DNA of 64,000 nt. Origin: Actinomycetota bacterium. Lineage in GTDB: Bacteria; Actinomycetota; CADDZG01; WHSQ01. Both the position numbers and the translations under genes were made by a program. Position 1 is the stretch's first letter; every line of letters starts with the position of its first letter. Under the pieces are notes generated by a model. The model was not told where the DNA came from and searched no databases. It saw nothing but the letters and a program-made list of their open reading frames with translations. This document shows positions 35,062 to 44,715 of this stretch, one piece after another. The DNA lies in NCBI GenBank assembly GCA_030446465.1, contig JAUJNI010000002.1:912756-976755 (forward strand). Reading direction: 5' to 3'.

Positions 35062-36089
35062 GACAGCGACTGGTAGGCGGCCTTGTCGGCGAGGAAATCG
35101 TCGTAGTCCACCGAGAAGGCGTGATGGCCCTCGCAGTCTGACACGACGTAGTAGAGCCAGTCCCCCGGGGTGGGTTGAGCGGCCGCCCGCAGCGAGGCGG
35201 CACCGGGGGCCCCAATGGGGGTCGGCGGCAGGCCGGTTACCTCCCTCGTGTTGTAGGGCGAGTCGATGGCCAGATCCGACTCCGTCAAAGAGGTCTTGTG
35301 CTCCCCGGTGGCATAGATGATGGTCGCATCGATGCCAAGCGCCATCCCCTGATCCAAACGGTTGTAGATGACCCTCGCGATCTTGCCGCGGTCTTCGTCG
35401 ACCCGTGCCTCGGCCTGGACCATCGAGGCGACGTTGACGACGTCGTAGGGGGCCAGACCCATCGACTCGGCGCCCGAGAGGTCGAGCTTGCTCACCTCCC
35501 GTTCCATCTCTGCCACCAGCCGCTGCGCGAGCGTCTTTTCTGTCTCGTTGGCGGCCACCTGATAGGTCGACGGGAACAGCAACCCTTCGAGTGTGTCCAC
35601 TCCCCGGGGCAGCAGAGAGGACTTGACCCTGCCCTTCGCAACCAGGTTCAGGAACTTGTCCCCATTCAGATCCGTCCCGGCGTCCACTCTCTTAGCGAAG
35701 TCGGTGAGCCACGACCCCTCAGGGAAGGTCACCGTCACGAACTCTGGCCCCTTAGGACCCTTCGCCAACGCATCGAGAGCGTCGCGTGCCGACAGCCCGG
35801 TGGTCAGGCGGTACTTCCCCGCCTGGATTGCGTCGGTCCCTCCTTCGAGATAAGAGGCGACCCTGAATCCGAACGAGGAGGCGACCACGCCCCTGTTCTC
35901 AAGGAGCTCCCCGATCTCGCTGATGCTTGCTCCCTTCGGCACCTCGACGGTGACCACTCGCCCGGGCTCACTGTCTTGCAGGACCCCGATGGAGCGCAGG
36001 TACAGCGTTCCTCCGATCGAGGGGATCCCCAGCAGGACCAACAGGAATCCAAGGGTGAAGACGAGCCTGCCGCGCCGGGTGAGCTTCAT
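35055..36089 (-). CDS. mltG: Endolytic murein transglycosylase
   Basis: 344 residues from ATG 36087-36089, overlapping the ruvX stop. One N-terminal membrane helix (LVFTLGFLLVLLGIPSIGGT), a LysM-like subdomain, then the YceG domain. LEGLLFPSTYQVAANETEK carries the catalytic Glu region, with MVQAEARVDEDRGKIARVIY and SPYNTREVTGLPPTPIGAPG downstream. Terminates nascent glycan strands at the membrane. Confidence 0.95.
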   Translation of the reverse strand: MKLTRRGRLVFTLGFLLVLLGIPSIGGTLYLRSIGVLQDSEPGRVVTVEVPKGASISEIGELLENRGVVASSFGFRVASYLEGGTDAIQAGKYRLTTGLSARDALDALAKGPKGPEFVTVTFPEGSWLTDFAKRVDAGTDLNGDKFLNLVAKGRVKSSLLPRGVDTLEGLLFPSTYQVAANETEKTLAQRLVAEMEREVSKLDLSGAESMGLAPYDVVNVASMVQAEARVDEDRGKIARVIYNRLDQGMALGIDATIIYATGEHKTSLTESDLAIDSPYNTREVTGLPPTPIGAPGAASLRAAAQPTPGDWLYYVVSDCEGHHAFSVDYDDFLADKAAYQSLSC

Positions 36090-36490
36090 CGAGTCGAGTC
36101 CAGGTAGCCCTGCAGCATCACCTGGGCCGCAACCGCGTCCCGCTTGGCCCTGCGAACGCGCGAGGACGCGCCCGAGGCAATCAGCGCCCGCTCCGCCAGC
36201 ACCGTCGTGAAGCGCTCGTCGAACTCGGCCACGTCGACCGCGACCTCGCTCTTGAGCAACTCTAGGAACGACCGCTGGGCCTCCGCCGCCGGGCCGTGCC
36301 GGCCGGACAACCCAACCGGTCGACCAACTACCACGCAATCGACTCCCATCGTCACCACCAGCTCCTTGATTCGAGCGATCGCATCGGAGGTTGTCCGATC
36401 GATGACCTCGAGGGGCCGGGCGAAGCGGGTCTCGGGGTCGGCCACGGCCACACCCACCCGCCGCTGGCCGGGATCGACGCCCAGGATCAT
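36086..36490 (-). CDS. ruvX: Putative pre-16S rRNA nuclease (YqgF/RuvX)
   Basis: 134 residues from ATG 36488-36490, overlapping the alaS stop (ATGA). RNase H-like fold: ILGVDPGQRRVGVAVADPET with the first Asp, VVVGRPVGLSGRHGP, and DERFTTVLAERAL. The C-terminal RRAKRDAVAAQVMLQGYL is characteristic. Upstream in-frame sequence lies within alaS and was not used. Confidence 0.95.
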   Translation of the reverse strand: MILGVDPGQRRVGVAVADPETRFARPLEVIDRTTSDAIARIKELVVTMGVDCVVVGRPVGLSGRHGPAAEAQRSFLELLKSEVAVDVAEFDERFTTVLAERALIASGASSRVRRAKRDAVAAQVMLQGYLDSTR

Positions 36491-39120
36491 GGCTGGAGCG
36501 CAGCACGAGCCGCGCTCGCCACCGCCTGGATGGCCTCCTCGATCGCCTCGGCATTGGGCCCCCCCGATATCGCCAGCTCCGGCCTCCCGCCGCCGCCTCC
36601 TCCGAGAACCGCGGCCCCCGGGGCCAGAAGGTCCCGTGCAGAGATGCCTCGCTCGGCAAGGTCTTTGGTCACGGCTCCCACGAGATTGCCCCTGCCCTTT
36701 CCTTGCGCGCCCAGCACCACGACCGCAGACCCGAGCCTGCCCTTGAGCGTCTGCGCGAGCGATCGCAGGGCGTCCACCTCCAGATCGCGGCGCGCCACGA
36801 CCAGCCGCGTCCCGTCGACGTCCAGCGCGGCCTCCGCAAGCCGACCAGCATCCGCCTCGGCGGAGGCGCGCTCGATGGCTTCCAGTCGCTTGGCCATGTC
36901 CTTTTGGGTGGCGACCAGCCTCTCGACGCGCTCCGCCACCTCCTCGGGGGCAGCCCTGAGCGTCGTTGCCGCCTGCTCGAGAACCTCGGCTCTGCGCCTC
37001 AGCCAGCCGATCCCTTCCCTGCCGACGAGCGCCTCGACGCGCCGGAGGTTGGCCCCCACCGATCCCTCGCTGCTCAGGACCACCACGCCGATGCCGGCGG
37101 TGTGGGGGACGTGGGTACCGCCGCACAGCTCCTTGGAGTAGTCACCGACCTCCACGACGCGGACGAAGTCCCCGTACTTCTCGCCGAAGATGGCCATCGC
37201 TCCTATCGACTTGGCGTATTCGAAGCTCGTCTCGTAGGCGCGGACCGAATCGTCGGTCAGGACCCGCTCCTGCAGCTCGCTAGAGATGTCGGCGATCCGG
37301 CCGGCGCCCAGTGCCTCGAAGTGGTTGAAGTCAAAGCGAAGGCGGCCCGGCTCGACCAGGGAACCGGCTTGGGTCGCGTGGTCTCCCAGACGGTCGCGCA
37401 GGACCCAGTGGAGGATGTGGGTGGCCGTGTGGGCTCGCTCAGACCCCGACCGCCACGCAGGGTCGACGGTGGCTTCGACCTCGTCCCCGACTGCGATCTC
37501 GCCCGCCGTGACCAACACGCGGTGACCTGTGACGCCCGCAACGATCCTGTGGGTGTCGATCACCTTGGCCGAACCCGAACGGCCGAGCATCACCCCACGG
37601 TCCCCGACCTGGCCCCCACCCTCCGCATAGAAGACGGTCCTATCGAGAACCACATCCAGCTCGTCGCCCTCCGTCGCCACCTCGAGGCTTCTCAAGCCGT
37701 CCGCCAGACCCCTCACCAGGGCGTTGCAGCGGAGGTGCTCGTAGCCCAGGAAGTCGGTAGCGTCCTGCCCCTCCAGGGCAACTCCGGCGGAGGAGCCGGT
37801 TGTCGCGGTGGAGCGGGCGGCCCTGGCGCGGGCGCGCTGTTCCGACATGAGCCTCTGGAAGTCAACTTGGTCAACCGCCAATCCGGCCTCCCCGGCGATC
37901 TCGGTGGTCAGGTCGACGGGAAAGCCAAAGGTGTCGTGGAGCCGGAAGGCGACATCGCCGGCCAGTGAGGTGGCGCCTGCTGCGGCGGATTTAGCCACCT
38001 CTTGCTCCAGAAGCGCCAGCCCCTGCTTGAGCGTCACCGAGAAGCGTTCCTCTTCCCTGCTCGCAACCTCGACGACGAAATCTCGCTTGGCCCGGATCTC
38101 CGGATAGGCGTCGGCCATCAGCTCGACACACCCGTCCACCAAGCCGGGCAGCACGCTTGTCTCGAGCCCTATGAGCCGCGCATGCCGAATGGCTCGCCGC
38201 ATGATTCGGCGCAGGACATACCCCCGTTCTTCGTTCGAAGGAAGCACCCCATCCGCCACCATGAAGGTCACCGCCCGTCCGTGGTCGGCGAGTATCCGGA
38301 GACCGACGTCGGTGCGCTCGTCGGAGCCATAGCGCTTGCCTGCCAGCGCCGCCGCGCGTTCGACCATGCCGGTCAGCACGTCGGTATCGAAGACGGTCGG
38401 CACCCCCTGCAGCACACGAGCAAGTCGTTCCAGGCCGGCGCCCGTATCGATGTTTCTCTGGGGCAGGTCTCCAATGGGTTGGATGTCCGCATTGCAGTCG
38501 TTCTCCATGAACACGAGGTTCCAGAACTCGAAGTAGCGGTCCTCGTTGTCGGCGGGGCCCTGAGAAGAGGCGGGCCCGTAGGCGTCACCTAGGTCGAAGA
38601 AGATCTCGGAGCTGGGTCCGCACGGCCCCGCTACCCCCATCGACCAGAAGTTGTCGGACTTGCCCCTTCTGATCACCCGCTCGGGGCGCACGCCCACTCC
38701 ATCGACCCAGACGTCGTGGGCTTCGTCATCTGATTCGAAGATGGTCACCCACAGGCGAGCGGGATCCATGCCCCAGGCATCAGTGACCAGCTCCCACGCC
38801 CACGCGCACGCGTCTGGCTTGTAGTAGTCGCCGAAGCTGAAGTTGCCCAGCATCTCGAAGAAGGTGAGGTGCCGCCCGCTCACTCCTACCTCGTCGATGT
38901 CGTTGTGCTTGCCGCCGGCCCTCATGCATTTCTGTACGGTCGTTGCTCGGTCCCAGGGCGGAGTCTGCTGCCCCAGGAAGTAAGGCTTGAACTGGTTCAT
39001 CCCGGCGTTCGTCAGCAACAGCGTGGGGTCGTCCGGCACGAGGGATGACGAGGGAACGCGGGCATGACCGCGCTCGTCAAAGAACGAGAAGAAGCTGTCG
39101 CGGATCGCCCGGGAGTCCAT
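36487..39120 (-). CDS. alaS: Alanyl-tRNA synthetase
   Basis: 877 residues, full length. Class II core with RDSFFSFFDERGHARVPSSS and TNAGMNQFKPYFLG; editing domain with THTATHILHWVLRDRLGDHA and GGTHVPHTAGIG (the SGGTH-type zinc site has CGGTH); DHHA1 domain at the C-terminus ending LGGGGGGRPELAISGG. First gene of the alaS-ruvX-mltG-aroE run. Confidence 0.98.
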   Translation of the reverse strand: MDSRAIRDSFFSFFDERGHARVPSSSLVPDDPTLLLTNAGMNQFKPYFLGQQTPPWDRATTVQKCMRAGGKHNDIDEVGVSGRHLTFFEMLGNFSFGDYYKPDACAWAWELVTDAWGMDPARLWVTIFESDDEAHDVWVDGVGVRPERVIRRGKSDNFWSMGVAGPCGPSSEIFFDLGDAYGPASSQGPADNEDRYFEFWNLVFMENDCNADIQPIGDLPQRNIDTGAGLERLARVLQGVPTVFDTDVLTGMVERAAALAGKRYGSDERTDVGLRILADHGRAVTFMVADGVLPSNEERGYVLRRIMRRAIRHARLIGLETSVLPGLVDGCVELMADAYPEIRAKRDFVVEVASREEERFSVTLKQGLALLEQEVAKSAAAGATSLAGDVAFRLHDTFGFPVDLTTEIAGEAGLAVDQVDFQRLMSEQRARARAARSTATTGSSAGVALEGQDATDFLGYEHLRCNALVRGLADGLRSLEVATEGDELDVVLDRTVFYAEGGGQVGDRGVMLGRSGSAKVIDTHRIVAGVTGHRVLVTAGEIAVGDEVEATVDPAWRSGSERAHTATHILHWVLRDRLGDHATQAGSLVEPGRLRFDFNHFEALGAGRIADISSELQERVLTDDSVRAYETSFEYAKSIGAMAIFGEKYGDFVRVVEVGDYSKELCGGTHVPHTAGIGVVVLSSEGSVGANLRRVEALVGREGIGWLRRRAEVLEQAATTLRAAPEEVAERVERLVATQKDMAKRLEAIERASAEADAGRLAEAALDVDGTRLVVARRDLEVDALRSLAQTLKGRLGSAVVVLGAQGKGRGNLVGAVTKDLAERGISARDLLAPGAAVLGGGGGGRPELAISGGPNAEAIEEAIQAVASAARAALQP

Positions 39121-39183
39121 ATCCCTCAGGCTACCGTCGCCGGCCCTGTTGGTCTGGATGGAGAGGGTGTTCGGGGAATGCGG

Positions 39184-39378
39184 TTAGATGTCCCCTCCGC
39201 CTGAGCCCGGCACCGCTGCCGCTCGCGCACGGCTTTGCTCCAGCCGAGCGTTGGCGGTGTCCAGCAGACGGCCGGTCACGGCACTCGGCCTGAACTGAGC
39301 CTTGCGCTTCTGGAACCATTTATCTGCCTGCAGAGCACCCGCGGCTCCGACGGCCACCCAGAAAAGTCCCTTGATCAT
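39184..39378 (-). CDS. Small membrane-anchored protein (DUF6167-like)
   Basis: 64 residues: a short hydrophobic N-terminus (MIKGLFWVAVGAAGALQADK) and a charged helical tail (VTGRLLDTANARLEQSRARA). In other actinobacteria a similar small protein (DUF6167 type) lies between rarA and alaS, as here. Function unknown. Ends in a Gly-rich tail. Confidence 0.65.
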   Translation of the reverse strand: MIKGLFWVAVGAAGALQADKWFQKRKAQFRPSAVTGRLLDTANARLEQSRARAAAVPGSGGGDI

Positions 39379-39387
39379 GCCGAGACC

Positions 39388-40737
39388 CTACCGCGTGCCG
39401 TCGTCTCCAGCGCCGTCCCCGGCTGAACCGGGCGGCGCAGACCTCCTTTCATCCAGGTCCTCGGCCAGCTCCCGCTCGCGGCCAGTGATCGGGCGGTAGT
39501 AACTCCGGTCCCTCAGTGCGTCCGGCAGGTGCTGTTGCTCGACATAGCCGCCGAACGCATGGGGGTAGCGATAGCCCCTGCCCGCCCCCGTCGAGCGCGA
39601 CGCCGGCGAATGCGAGTCTCGTAGGGCACCGGGCACCGGAAGGGGGCCGAATGCTCTGACGTCCTCCTCTGCGGCCCACAACGCCGCAGCCGCCGCGTTG
39701 GACTTGGGGGCCGAGGCAAGATAGGTGGCCGCCTGCGCGAGATTCAGCTTGGCCTCCGGCAAGCCGGCGAACTCAAGAGCGTGATGCGCGGCCACGGCTA
39801 CTTGAAGCGCAGTCGGGTCCGCGTTGCCGACATCCTCGCTCGCGAAGATGACCATGCGGCGTGCGATGAAGCGAGGATCCTCACCGGCGTCGAGCATGCG
39901 GGCCAGCCAATAGACCGCTGCGTCGGGATCTGATCCGCGCATCGACTTGATGAAGGCCGAGATGACGTCGTAATGCCAATCCCCCGCCTTGTCATAGGGA
40001 AGAGCTCGCCGTTGAAGGGCTTCCTCCGCCGTCGCCAAATCGATCCGCCCGCTTCCCGAGGTGGCGATCATGGTGGCGGCCTCCAGCGCGTTGAGCGCGG
40101 CCCTGGCATCACCTCCAACCTTGGCTGCGATGTGATGCAGCGCATTCTCGTCGATCGTCACGTCGAGGCCGCCGAGGCCGCGCTCGGAGTCCGCGAGCGC
40201 GGCTTTCAGGATGGCCGCGATGTCCTCGTCTTCCAGGGGCTCCAGCCGAAACAGCAGGCTCCTCGACATCAGCGGCGAGTTGACCTCGAACGAGGGGTTT
40301 TCCGTGGTGGCGCCGACCAGGGTGATCCAGCCGTTCTCCACCGCCGGCAACAGCGCGTCCTGCTGCGCCTTGTTGAAGCGATGGATCTCGTCGAGAAACA
40401 GGATCGTTCTCTTACCTTGCTGGCTGAGGCGGTCCTGGCCGGCTTTTATCTGCTTGCGGACCTCGGCGACTCCGGCAGACACTGCCGACATCGCTTCGAA
40501 GTGTCCCTCCGTCACCTCGGCGATCACGCCGGCAAGGGTCGTCTTCCCTGAGCCCGCCGGCCCCCACAGGATGACGGAGCTCGGCTCGCCCGACTCGATC
40601 AGCGTTCGCAGCGCACGACCCTTCCCGATGAGGTGGCGCTGGCCAACTACCTCGTCAAGGGTGCGGGGCCGCATGCGGGCGGCCAAGGGCGCGTAGCCGG
40701 CGAAGTTGGCCTCGAGCGCGTTGTCGAACAAGTCCAC
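39388..40737 (-). CDS. rarA: Replication-associated recombination protein A (AAA+ ATPase)
   Basis: 449 residues from GTG 40735-40737; a TTG three bases earlier is equally possible. AAA+ clamp-loader-like domain: PLAARMRPRTLDEVVGQRHL, Walker A WGPAGSGKTT, Walker B LFLDEIHRFNKAQQ, sensor ATTENPSF. The C-terminal MgsA domain follows (YHDVI-type WHYDVISAFIKSMRGSDPDA, YRYPHAFGGYVEQQHLPDAL). Acts at stalled replication forks. No strong ribosome site at either start. Confidence 0.94.
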   Translation of the reverse strand: MDLFDNALEANFAGYAPLAARMRPRTLDEVVGQRHLIGKGRALRTLIESGEPSSVILWGPAGSGKTTLAGVIAEVTEGHFEAMSAVSAGVAEVRKQIKAGQDRLSQQGKRTILFLDEIHRFNKAQQDALLPAVENGWITLVGATTENPSFEVNSPLMSRSLLFRLEPLEDEDIAAILKAALADSERGLGGLDVTIDENALHHIAAKVGGDARAALNALEAATMIATSGSGRIDLATAEEALQRRALPYDKAGDWHYDVISAFIKSMRGSDPDAAVYWLARMLDAGEDPRFIARRMVIFASEDVGNADPTALQVAVAAHHALEFAGLPEAKLNLAQAATYLASAPKSNAAAAALWAAEEDVRAFGPLPVPGALRDSHSPASRSTGAGRGYRYPHAFGGYVEQQHLPDALRDRSYYRPITGRERELAEDLDERRSAPPGSAGDGAGDDGTR

Positions 40738-40819
40738 CAAGCAATGCTGCCACGCGAGTGACCGGGGCCACATCCCCGCCCAGCCGCTTCTTGGTGCAAT
40801 ACGCGCGACTATGTCGGCC

Positions 40820-41454
40820 AAATCGCGGCAAGAAGCTGCTGAGCTCGTGGCAACAGTCCTTAATCGCCGCATGCCAGTGGGCTGGCGACGGAGCGACAGT
40901 GTCTCATCGATCCGCAGCCTTGCTGTGGGGGTTCTGCGAATACCAGCACCGGTCGTGGAGATCTCCGCCCCAGGCAAGCTGCGCGGCCGCCCCGGTCTTG
41001 TGGTGCACGGGCGCGTGAAGCTCGAGCAACGAGAGAGGGTGATGCGAGGGCCCATCCCGGCCACGAACGCGCTCCGAACGCTTCTCGACCTCGGCGCCGT
41101 CGAGCGCCCCTCGATCGTTGAAGAGGGGCCGAAAGCGTCCTGCTCGCAAGCCGCTTCGAGCGACTCCTGCTCCGGCTACTCGAGACCGCGGACCTTCCTC
41201 GCCCGGTTCTTCAGTACGAGGTCTGGTGCGAGGACCGATTCATTGCGCGGCCCGATTTCGCATATCCCGATAAAAAGGTGGCCATCGAGGCAGACGGCTA
41301 CACATATCACTCGGGCAGGAGGGCCTTTCAGCGAGACAGAACTCGCATCAGCGAGATGGCGGCGTGCGGCTGGCGCGTGTTGCCTTTTACGTGGCAGGAC
41401 CTGACACAGCGAAAGAGCTACCTGATCGCGACGGTCTCACGGGCGCTCGCCTGA
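40820..41454 (+). pseudogene. DUF559/Vsr-like endonuclease-domain protein, frameshifted
   Basis: Three frames join into one family member. Frame one has SWQQSLIAACQWAGDGATVS then HRSAALLWGF; frame two has APGKLRGRPGLVVHGRVKLE and PATNALRTLLDLGAVERPSI; frame three has RFERLLLRLLETADLPRPVL, DFAYPDKKVAIEADGYTYHS, AFQRDRTRISEMAACGWRVL and PFTWQDL to a TGA at 41452-41454. The last part is the PD-(D/E)xK domain and is well preserved. Two frameshifts and loss of most of the N-terminal winged-helix part mean it is dead. Its 3' end overlaps the aspS 3' end by 18 bases. Confidence 0.82.
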
Positions 41455-43281
41455 CCCCTCCTCATTCTTGCCGCGATTTGACCCACTATTTGCGTTGAAT
41501 TGCGGCGAGATTGTGGATCTCAGGTGCAGGGCCCTCAGTTGGTCCTCATCCACGGGGGTCGGGGCGCCGGTTAGCGGGTCACCCGCGCTCTGGGTCTTGG
41601 GAAACGCGATGACCTCTCGGATGTTGCCCTCGCCGGCAGCCAGGGCCACGATCCTGTCTATTCCGGGGGCGATGCCCCCATGGGGAGGGGGGCCGAACCT
41701 GAATGCGTCGAGCAGGAAGCCGAACTTCTCCTCCGCCTCCTGCTTGGAGATCCCGAGGGCGTCGAACATCCGCTGCTGCATCGACACGTCGTGGATTCGG
41801 ATGCTCCCGCTGGCAAGCTCCCATCCGTTCAGAGTGATGTCGTAGGACTTGGAGAGCACCTTGCTCCGGTCGGTCTCGAGATATTGGAGGGTGTCCTCCA
41901 CGACGCCGGTGAAGGGATGATGTATGGGATCCCACTGGTTGGCCTCGTCGTTGTAGTCGAACCACGGGAAGTCGACGATCCAGGCGAATCTCCAGGCCTC
42001 TGCGGTGGAGGGATCGGTGTCCGGAATCAACGAGAAGCGCTGCGCGAGCCGGGTGCGCAACGCGCCGAGCACCTTGTACACGACGCGATCACGTGCATCG
42101 GCAACGATCAGGACGAGGTCACCTTCGCCCGCCGAGCTCGACTGAAGGAGTCCGGCCTTCTCTTGATCTGTAAACAGCTTGGCGAGCGGCGACTTGAGTC
42201 CCTCGGAGGTCACCGCCACCCAGATCAGGCCCCCGGCCCCCAGCGCCCTGGCCTCGTCCACCAGCCCGTCCAGCTCCTTGCGGCCGAGCCCAGCCCCACC
42301 GGGCAGCACAATCGCCTTTATCGATCCCCCCCCTTCGAGGACGGAGCGAAAGATCTTGATTGCCGATCCGGCAAACGCCGGGGAGAGATCGGACAGCTCC
42401 ATGCCGTAGCGCAAGTCGGGTTTGTCGGTGCCGTAACGCTCCATCGCCTCGGCAAAGGTGAGTCTGGGAAACGGATCGAGCTCCACCCCCATGACCTCCC
42501 GCCACACCTGGGTGAACATCCGCTCGGTTATCTCGAGCACGTCCTCGGCTTCGACGAAGCTCATCTCCATGTCGAGCTGGGTGAAGTCAGGCTGGCGGTC
42601 GGCCCGCAGATCCTCGTCCCGGAAGCAGCGGGCGATCTGGTAGTAGCGATCGAGGCCCGCCACCATCAGCAGCTGCTTGAACAGCTGCGGGGACTGCGGC
42701 AGCGCATAGAAAGACCCCGGATGCACTCGGGCGGGGACCAGGTAATCGCGCGCCCCCTCCGGCGTCGCGCGCGTGAGCATGGGGGTCTCCACCTCCACGA
42801 ACCCCTCCGAGTCGAAGAACCTGCGGATCGAGCTGATGATGGCGTGCCTCAGCTTGAGGTTGCTCTGCATCCGCTCTCTTCTGAGGTCGAGGTAGCGATA
42901 CCTCAGTCGCAGGAGCTCGTCGGTTTCCTGCAAATCATCGATCTGGAAGGGCGGCGTCTCGGCAGAGGACAACAGCTCCAAGGAATCCGCAGCCACCTCG
43001 ATCTCGCCCGTGGCCAGCTTCGGGTTGAGGGTCCCCTCTCTTCTGGCTCGCACTTGTCCTGATACCCGTACGCAGTACTCGGCCCGAAGGTCCTGAGCGG
43101 CATCGTGCGCACCGCGAGAAGTTTCCGGATTGAAGACGATCTGAACCAGGCCGCTCGTGTCGCGCAGGTCGATGAAGGTCACGCCCCCGTGATCGCGCCG
43201 GGCGTGGACCCAGCCACACAGCTCCACTTGTCCTCCGACTTCACGAGCGGAAAGCACTCCGCACCTGTGCGTTCTGAGCAC
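41437..43281 (-). CDS. aspS: Aspartyl-tRNA synthetase (bacterial type)
   Basis: 614 residues. N-terminal OB fold (VELCGWVHARRDHGGVTFID). Class II catalytic core: VEVETPMLTRATPEGARDYL, LPQSPQLFKQLLM, and FRDEDLRADRQPDFTQLDME. GAD insertion domain, then APGIDRIVALAAGEGNIREV near the C-terminus. The size with the GAD insert identifies the bacterial type. Whether it discriminates Asp from Asn tRNA cannot be told by eye. Two bases after hisS. Confidence 0.97.
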   Translation of the reverse strand: MLRTHRCGVLSAREVGGQVELCGWVHARRDHGGVTFIDLRDTSGLVQIVFNPETSRGAHDAAQDLRAEYCVRVSGQVRARREGTLNPKLATGEIEVAADSLELLSSAETPPFQIDDLQETDELLRLRYRYLDLRRERMQSNLKLRHAIISSIRRFFDSEGFVEVETPMLTRATPEGARDYLVPARVHPGSFYALPQSPQLFKQLLMVAGLDRYYQIARCFRDEDLRADRQPDFTQLDMEMSFVEAEDVLEITERMFTQVWREVMGVELDPFPRLTFAEAMERYGTDKPDLRYGMELSDLSPAFAGSAIKIFRSVLEGGGSIKAIVLPGGAGLGRKELDGLVDEARALGAGGLIWVAVTSEGLKSPLAKLFTDQEKAGLLQSSSAGEGDLVLIVADARDRVVYKVLGALRTRLAQRFSLIPDTDPSTAEAWRFAWIVDFPWFDYNDEANQWDPIHHPFTGVVEDTLQYLETDRSKVLSKSYDITLNGWELASGSIRIHDVSMQQRMFDALGISKQEAEEKFGFLLDAFRFGPPPHGGIAPGIDRIVALAAGEGNIREVIAFPKTQSAGDPLTGAPTPVDEDQLRALHLRSTISPQFNANSGSNRGKNEEGSGERP

Positions 43282-43283
43282 CC

Positions 43284-44570
43284 CTACGACTCCCCCTCCA
43301 GGACGATTTCGGCTACTCGATCGACCGCAACGCGGCGCTGCTCACCGCCGGCCAGGTGCTTCAAGGTCACTTCCTTCGACTCGAGCTCCTGCTGGCCGAT
43401 GATCGCCGCCCAGGTGGCCCCCGAACGCACCGCGTCCCTCATCTGGCCTCGCATCGCGCGACCCATGAGGTCGAGATCCACACCAATGTCGCGCCGCCGA
43501 AGCTCCGTCGCGAGCCTCAAGGCGGCTCGCCCGGCTTCTGTGCCAAGGGCCACGACGTAGACGGCGACAGGAGAACCAACCGCGCCGCCCTCCCTATCTC
43601 CTGACGCGAGCACTATGCGATCAACCCCGAGAGCGAAACCGATGCCCGGCAGCGGCGGACCTCCCAACGACTCGGACAGACCGTCGTAGCGGCCGCCTCC
43701 TCCCACTGCGTTCTGCGAACCGAGGCCGCCGGCGACGTACTCAAATGCGGTGCGCGTGTAGTAGTCGAGCCCGCGGACGAGTCGAGGATCCAAGGTGAAC
43801 TCGATGCCGAGGTCCGTCAGCAGAGACCGGACCTCGTCGAAGTGCTTGGCACACGCGTCACAGAGGTGGTCGGAGATCACGGGCGCCTCGTCCATCACCA
43901 GCCTCGTCGCCTGCTCCTTCGAGTCGAAGGTGCGAAGAGGGTTCGTATCGATGCGACCACGGTCCTCGGGCGCAAGGTCGTCCACTCGATCGCGCAGGTA
44001 GACGGCGAGCGTCTCGAGGTAGCCGCCCCTGCAAGAGCGTTCGAGGTGGCCGATCGAGTTGAGCAACAGGGTGGGCGTTACTCCCGTGCGCACCAGGTAG
44101 CGAAAGCCGATCTCGATGACCTCGGCGTCGGTTGCGGGATGGTCGGAGCCGATCGCTTCTATGCCGAGTTGCCAGAACTGCCGGTACCTCCCCTTCTGGG
44201 GCCGCTCCTGGCGAAACATGGGGCTGGCGTAGGCCAGCTTTACGGGCAACGGTCCGCGCTCCAGACGGTGCTCGAGCAGCGCCCTCATGACGGGCGCCGT
44301 GCCCTCGGGCCTGAGAGTCAACGACCGCCCGGCCCGGTCCGGGAAGGTGTACATCTGCTTGCCCACAACCTCGCTGCCGGCGCCCACCCCGCGCTCGAAC
44401 ACCTCGGTGTGCTCGAAGATCGGCGTCTCGATGGGGGCATAGCCGGCAGCGGGGAAGACCTTCCCCATCGCAAGCTCCATTACTTCACGCCACCGCCACG
44501 AGTCGGGCGGCAGGAGGTCGTTGGTGCCCTTGGGCGCGCGAAAAGCGCTGGTTGCCTCAGCCATCGGCAC
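43284..44570 (-). CDS. hisS: Histidyl-tRNA synthetase
   Basis: 428 residues. FRAPKGTNDLLPPDSWRWRE at the start; motif 2 LTLRPEGTAPVMRALLEH and RYRQFWQLGIEAIG; histidine-binding LVRGLDYYTRTAFEYVAGG and GGRYDGL; anticodon-binding domain from about residue 335. First gene of a hisS-aspS pair, divergent from the transketolase genes. Confidence 0.97.
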   Translation of the reverse strand: MPMAEATSAFRAPKGTNDLLPPDSWRWREVMELAMGKVFPAAGYAPIETPIFEHTEVFERGVGAGSEVVGKQMYTFPDRAGRSLTLRPEGTAPVMRALLEHRLERGPLPVKLAYASPMFRQERPQKGRYRQFWQLGIEAIGSDHPATDAEVIEIGFRYLVRTGVTPTLLLNSIGHLERSCRGGYLETLAVYLRDRVDDLAPEDRGRIDTNPLRTFDSKEQATRLVMDEAPVISDHLCDACAKHFDEVRSLLTDLGIEFTLDPRLVRGLDYYTRTAFEYVAGGLGSQNAVGGGGRYDGLSESLGGPPLPGIGFALGVDRIVLASGDREGGAVGSPVAVYVVALGTEAGRAALRLATELRRRDIGVDLDLMGRAMRGQMRDAVRSGATWAAIIGQQELESKEVTLKHLAGGEQRRVAVDRVAEIVLEGES

Positions 44571-44715
44571 ATCCTACGAGTGGGAGGCCGGGCGAGAGTT
44601 CGACCCGCCCCGGCGTACGGCGACTGGCGGTAGCTCGCTGTGGTTGGATACAAAACGGGGCGTCAACAGCATCAAAGAGCCCCTAACAACACAACTCCGG
44701 CGTCAGGGAGGTTCG
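44571..44715. other. Divergent intergenic region between hisS and transketolase genes
   Basis: 145 bases that must hold promoters for hisS-aspS (minus) and the transketolase pair (plus). I see no strong consensus promoter, hairpin or T-box-like element. AGGGAGG at the right end is the transketolase ribosome site. Confidence 0.4.
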
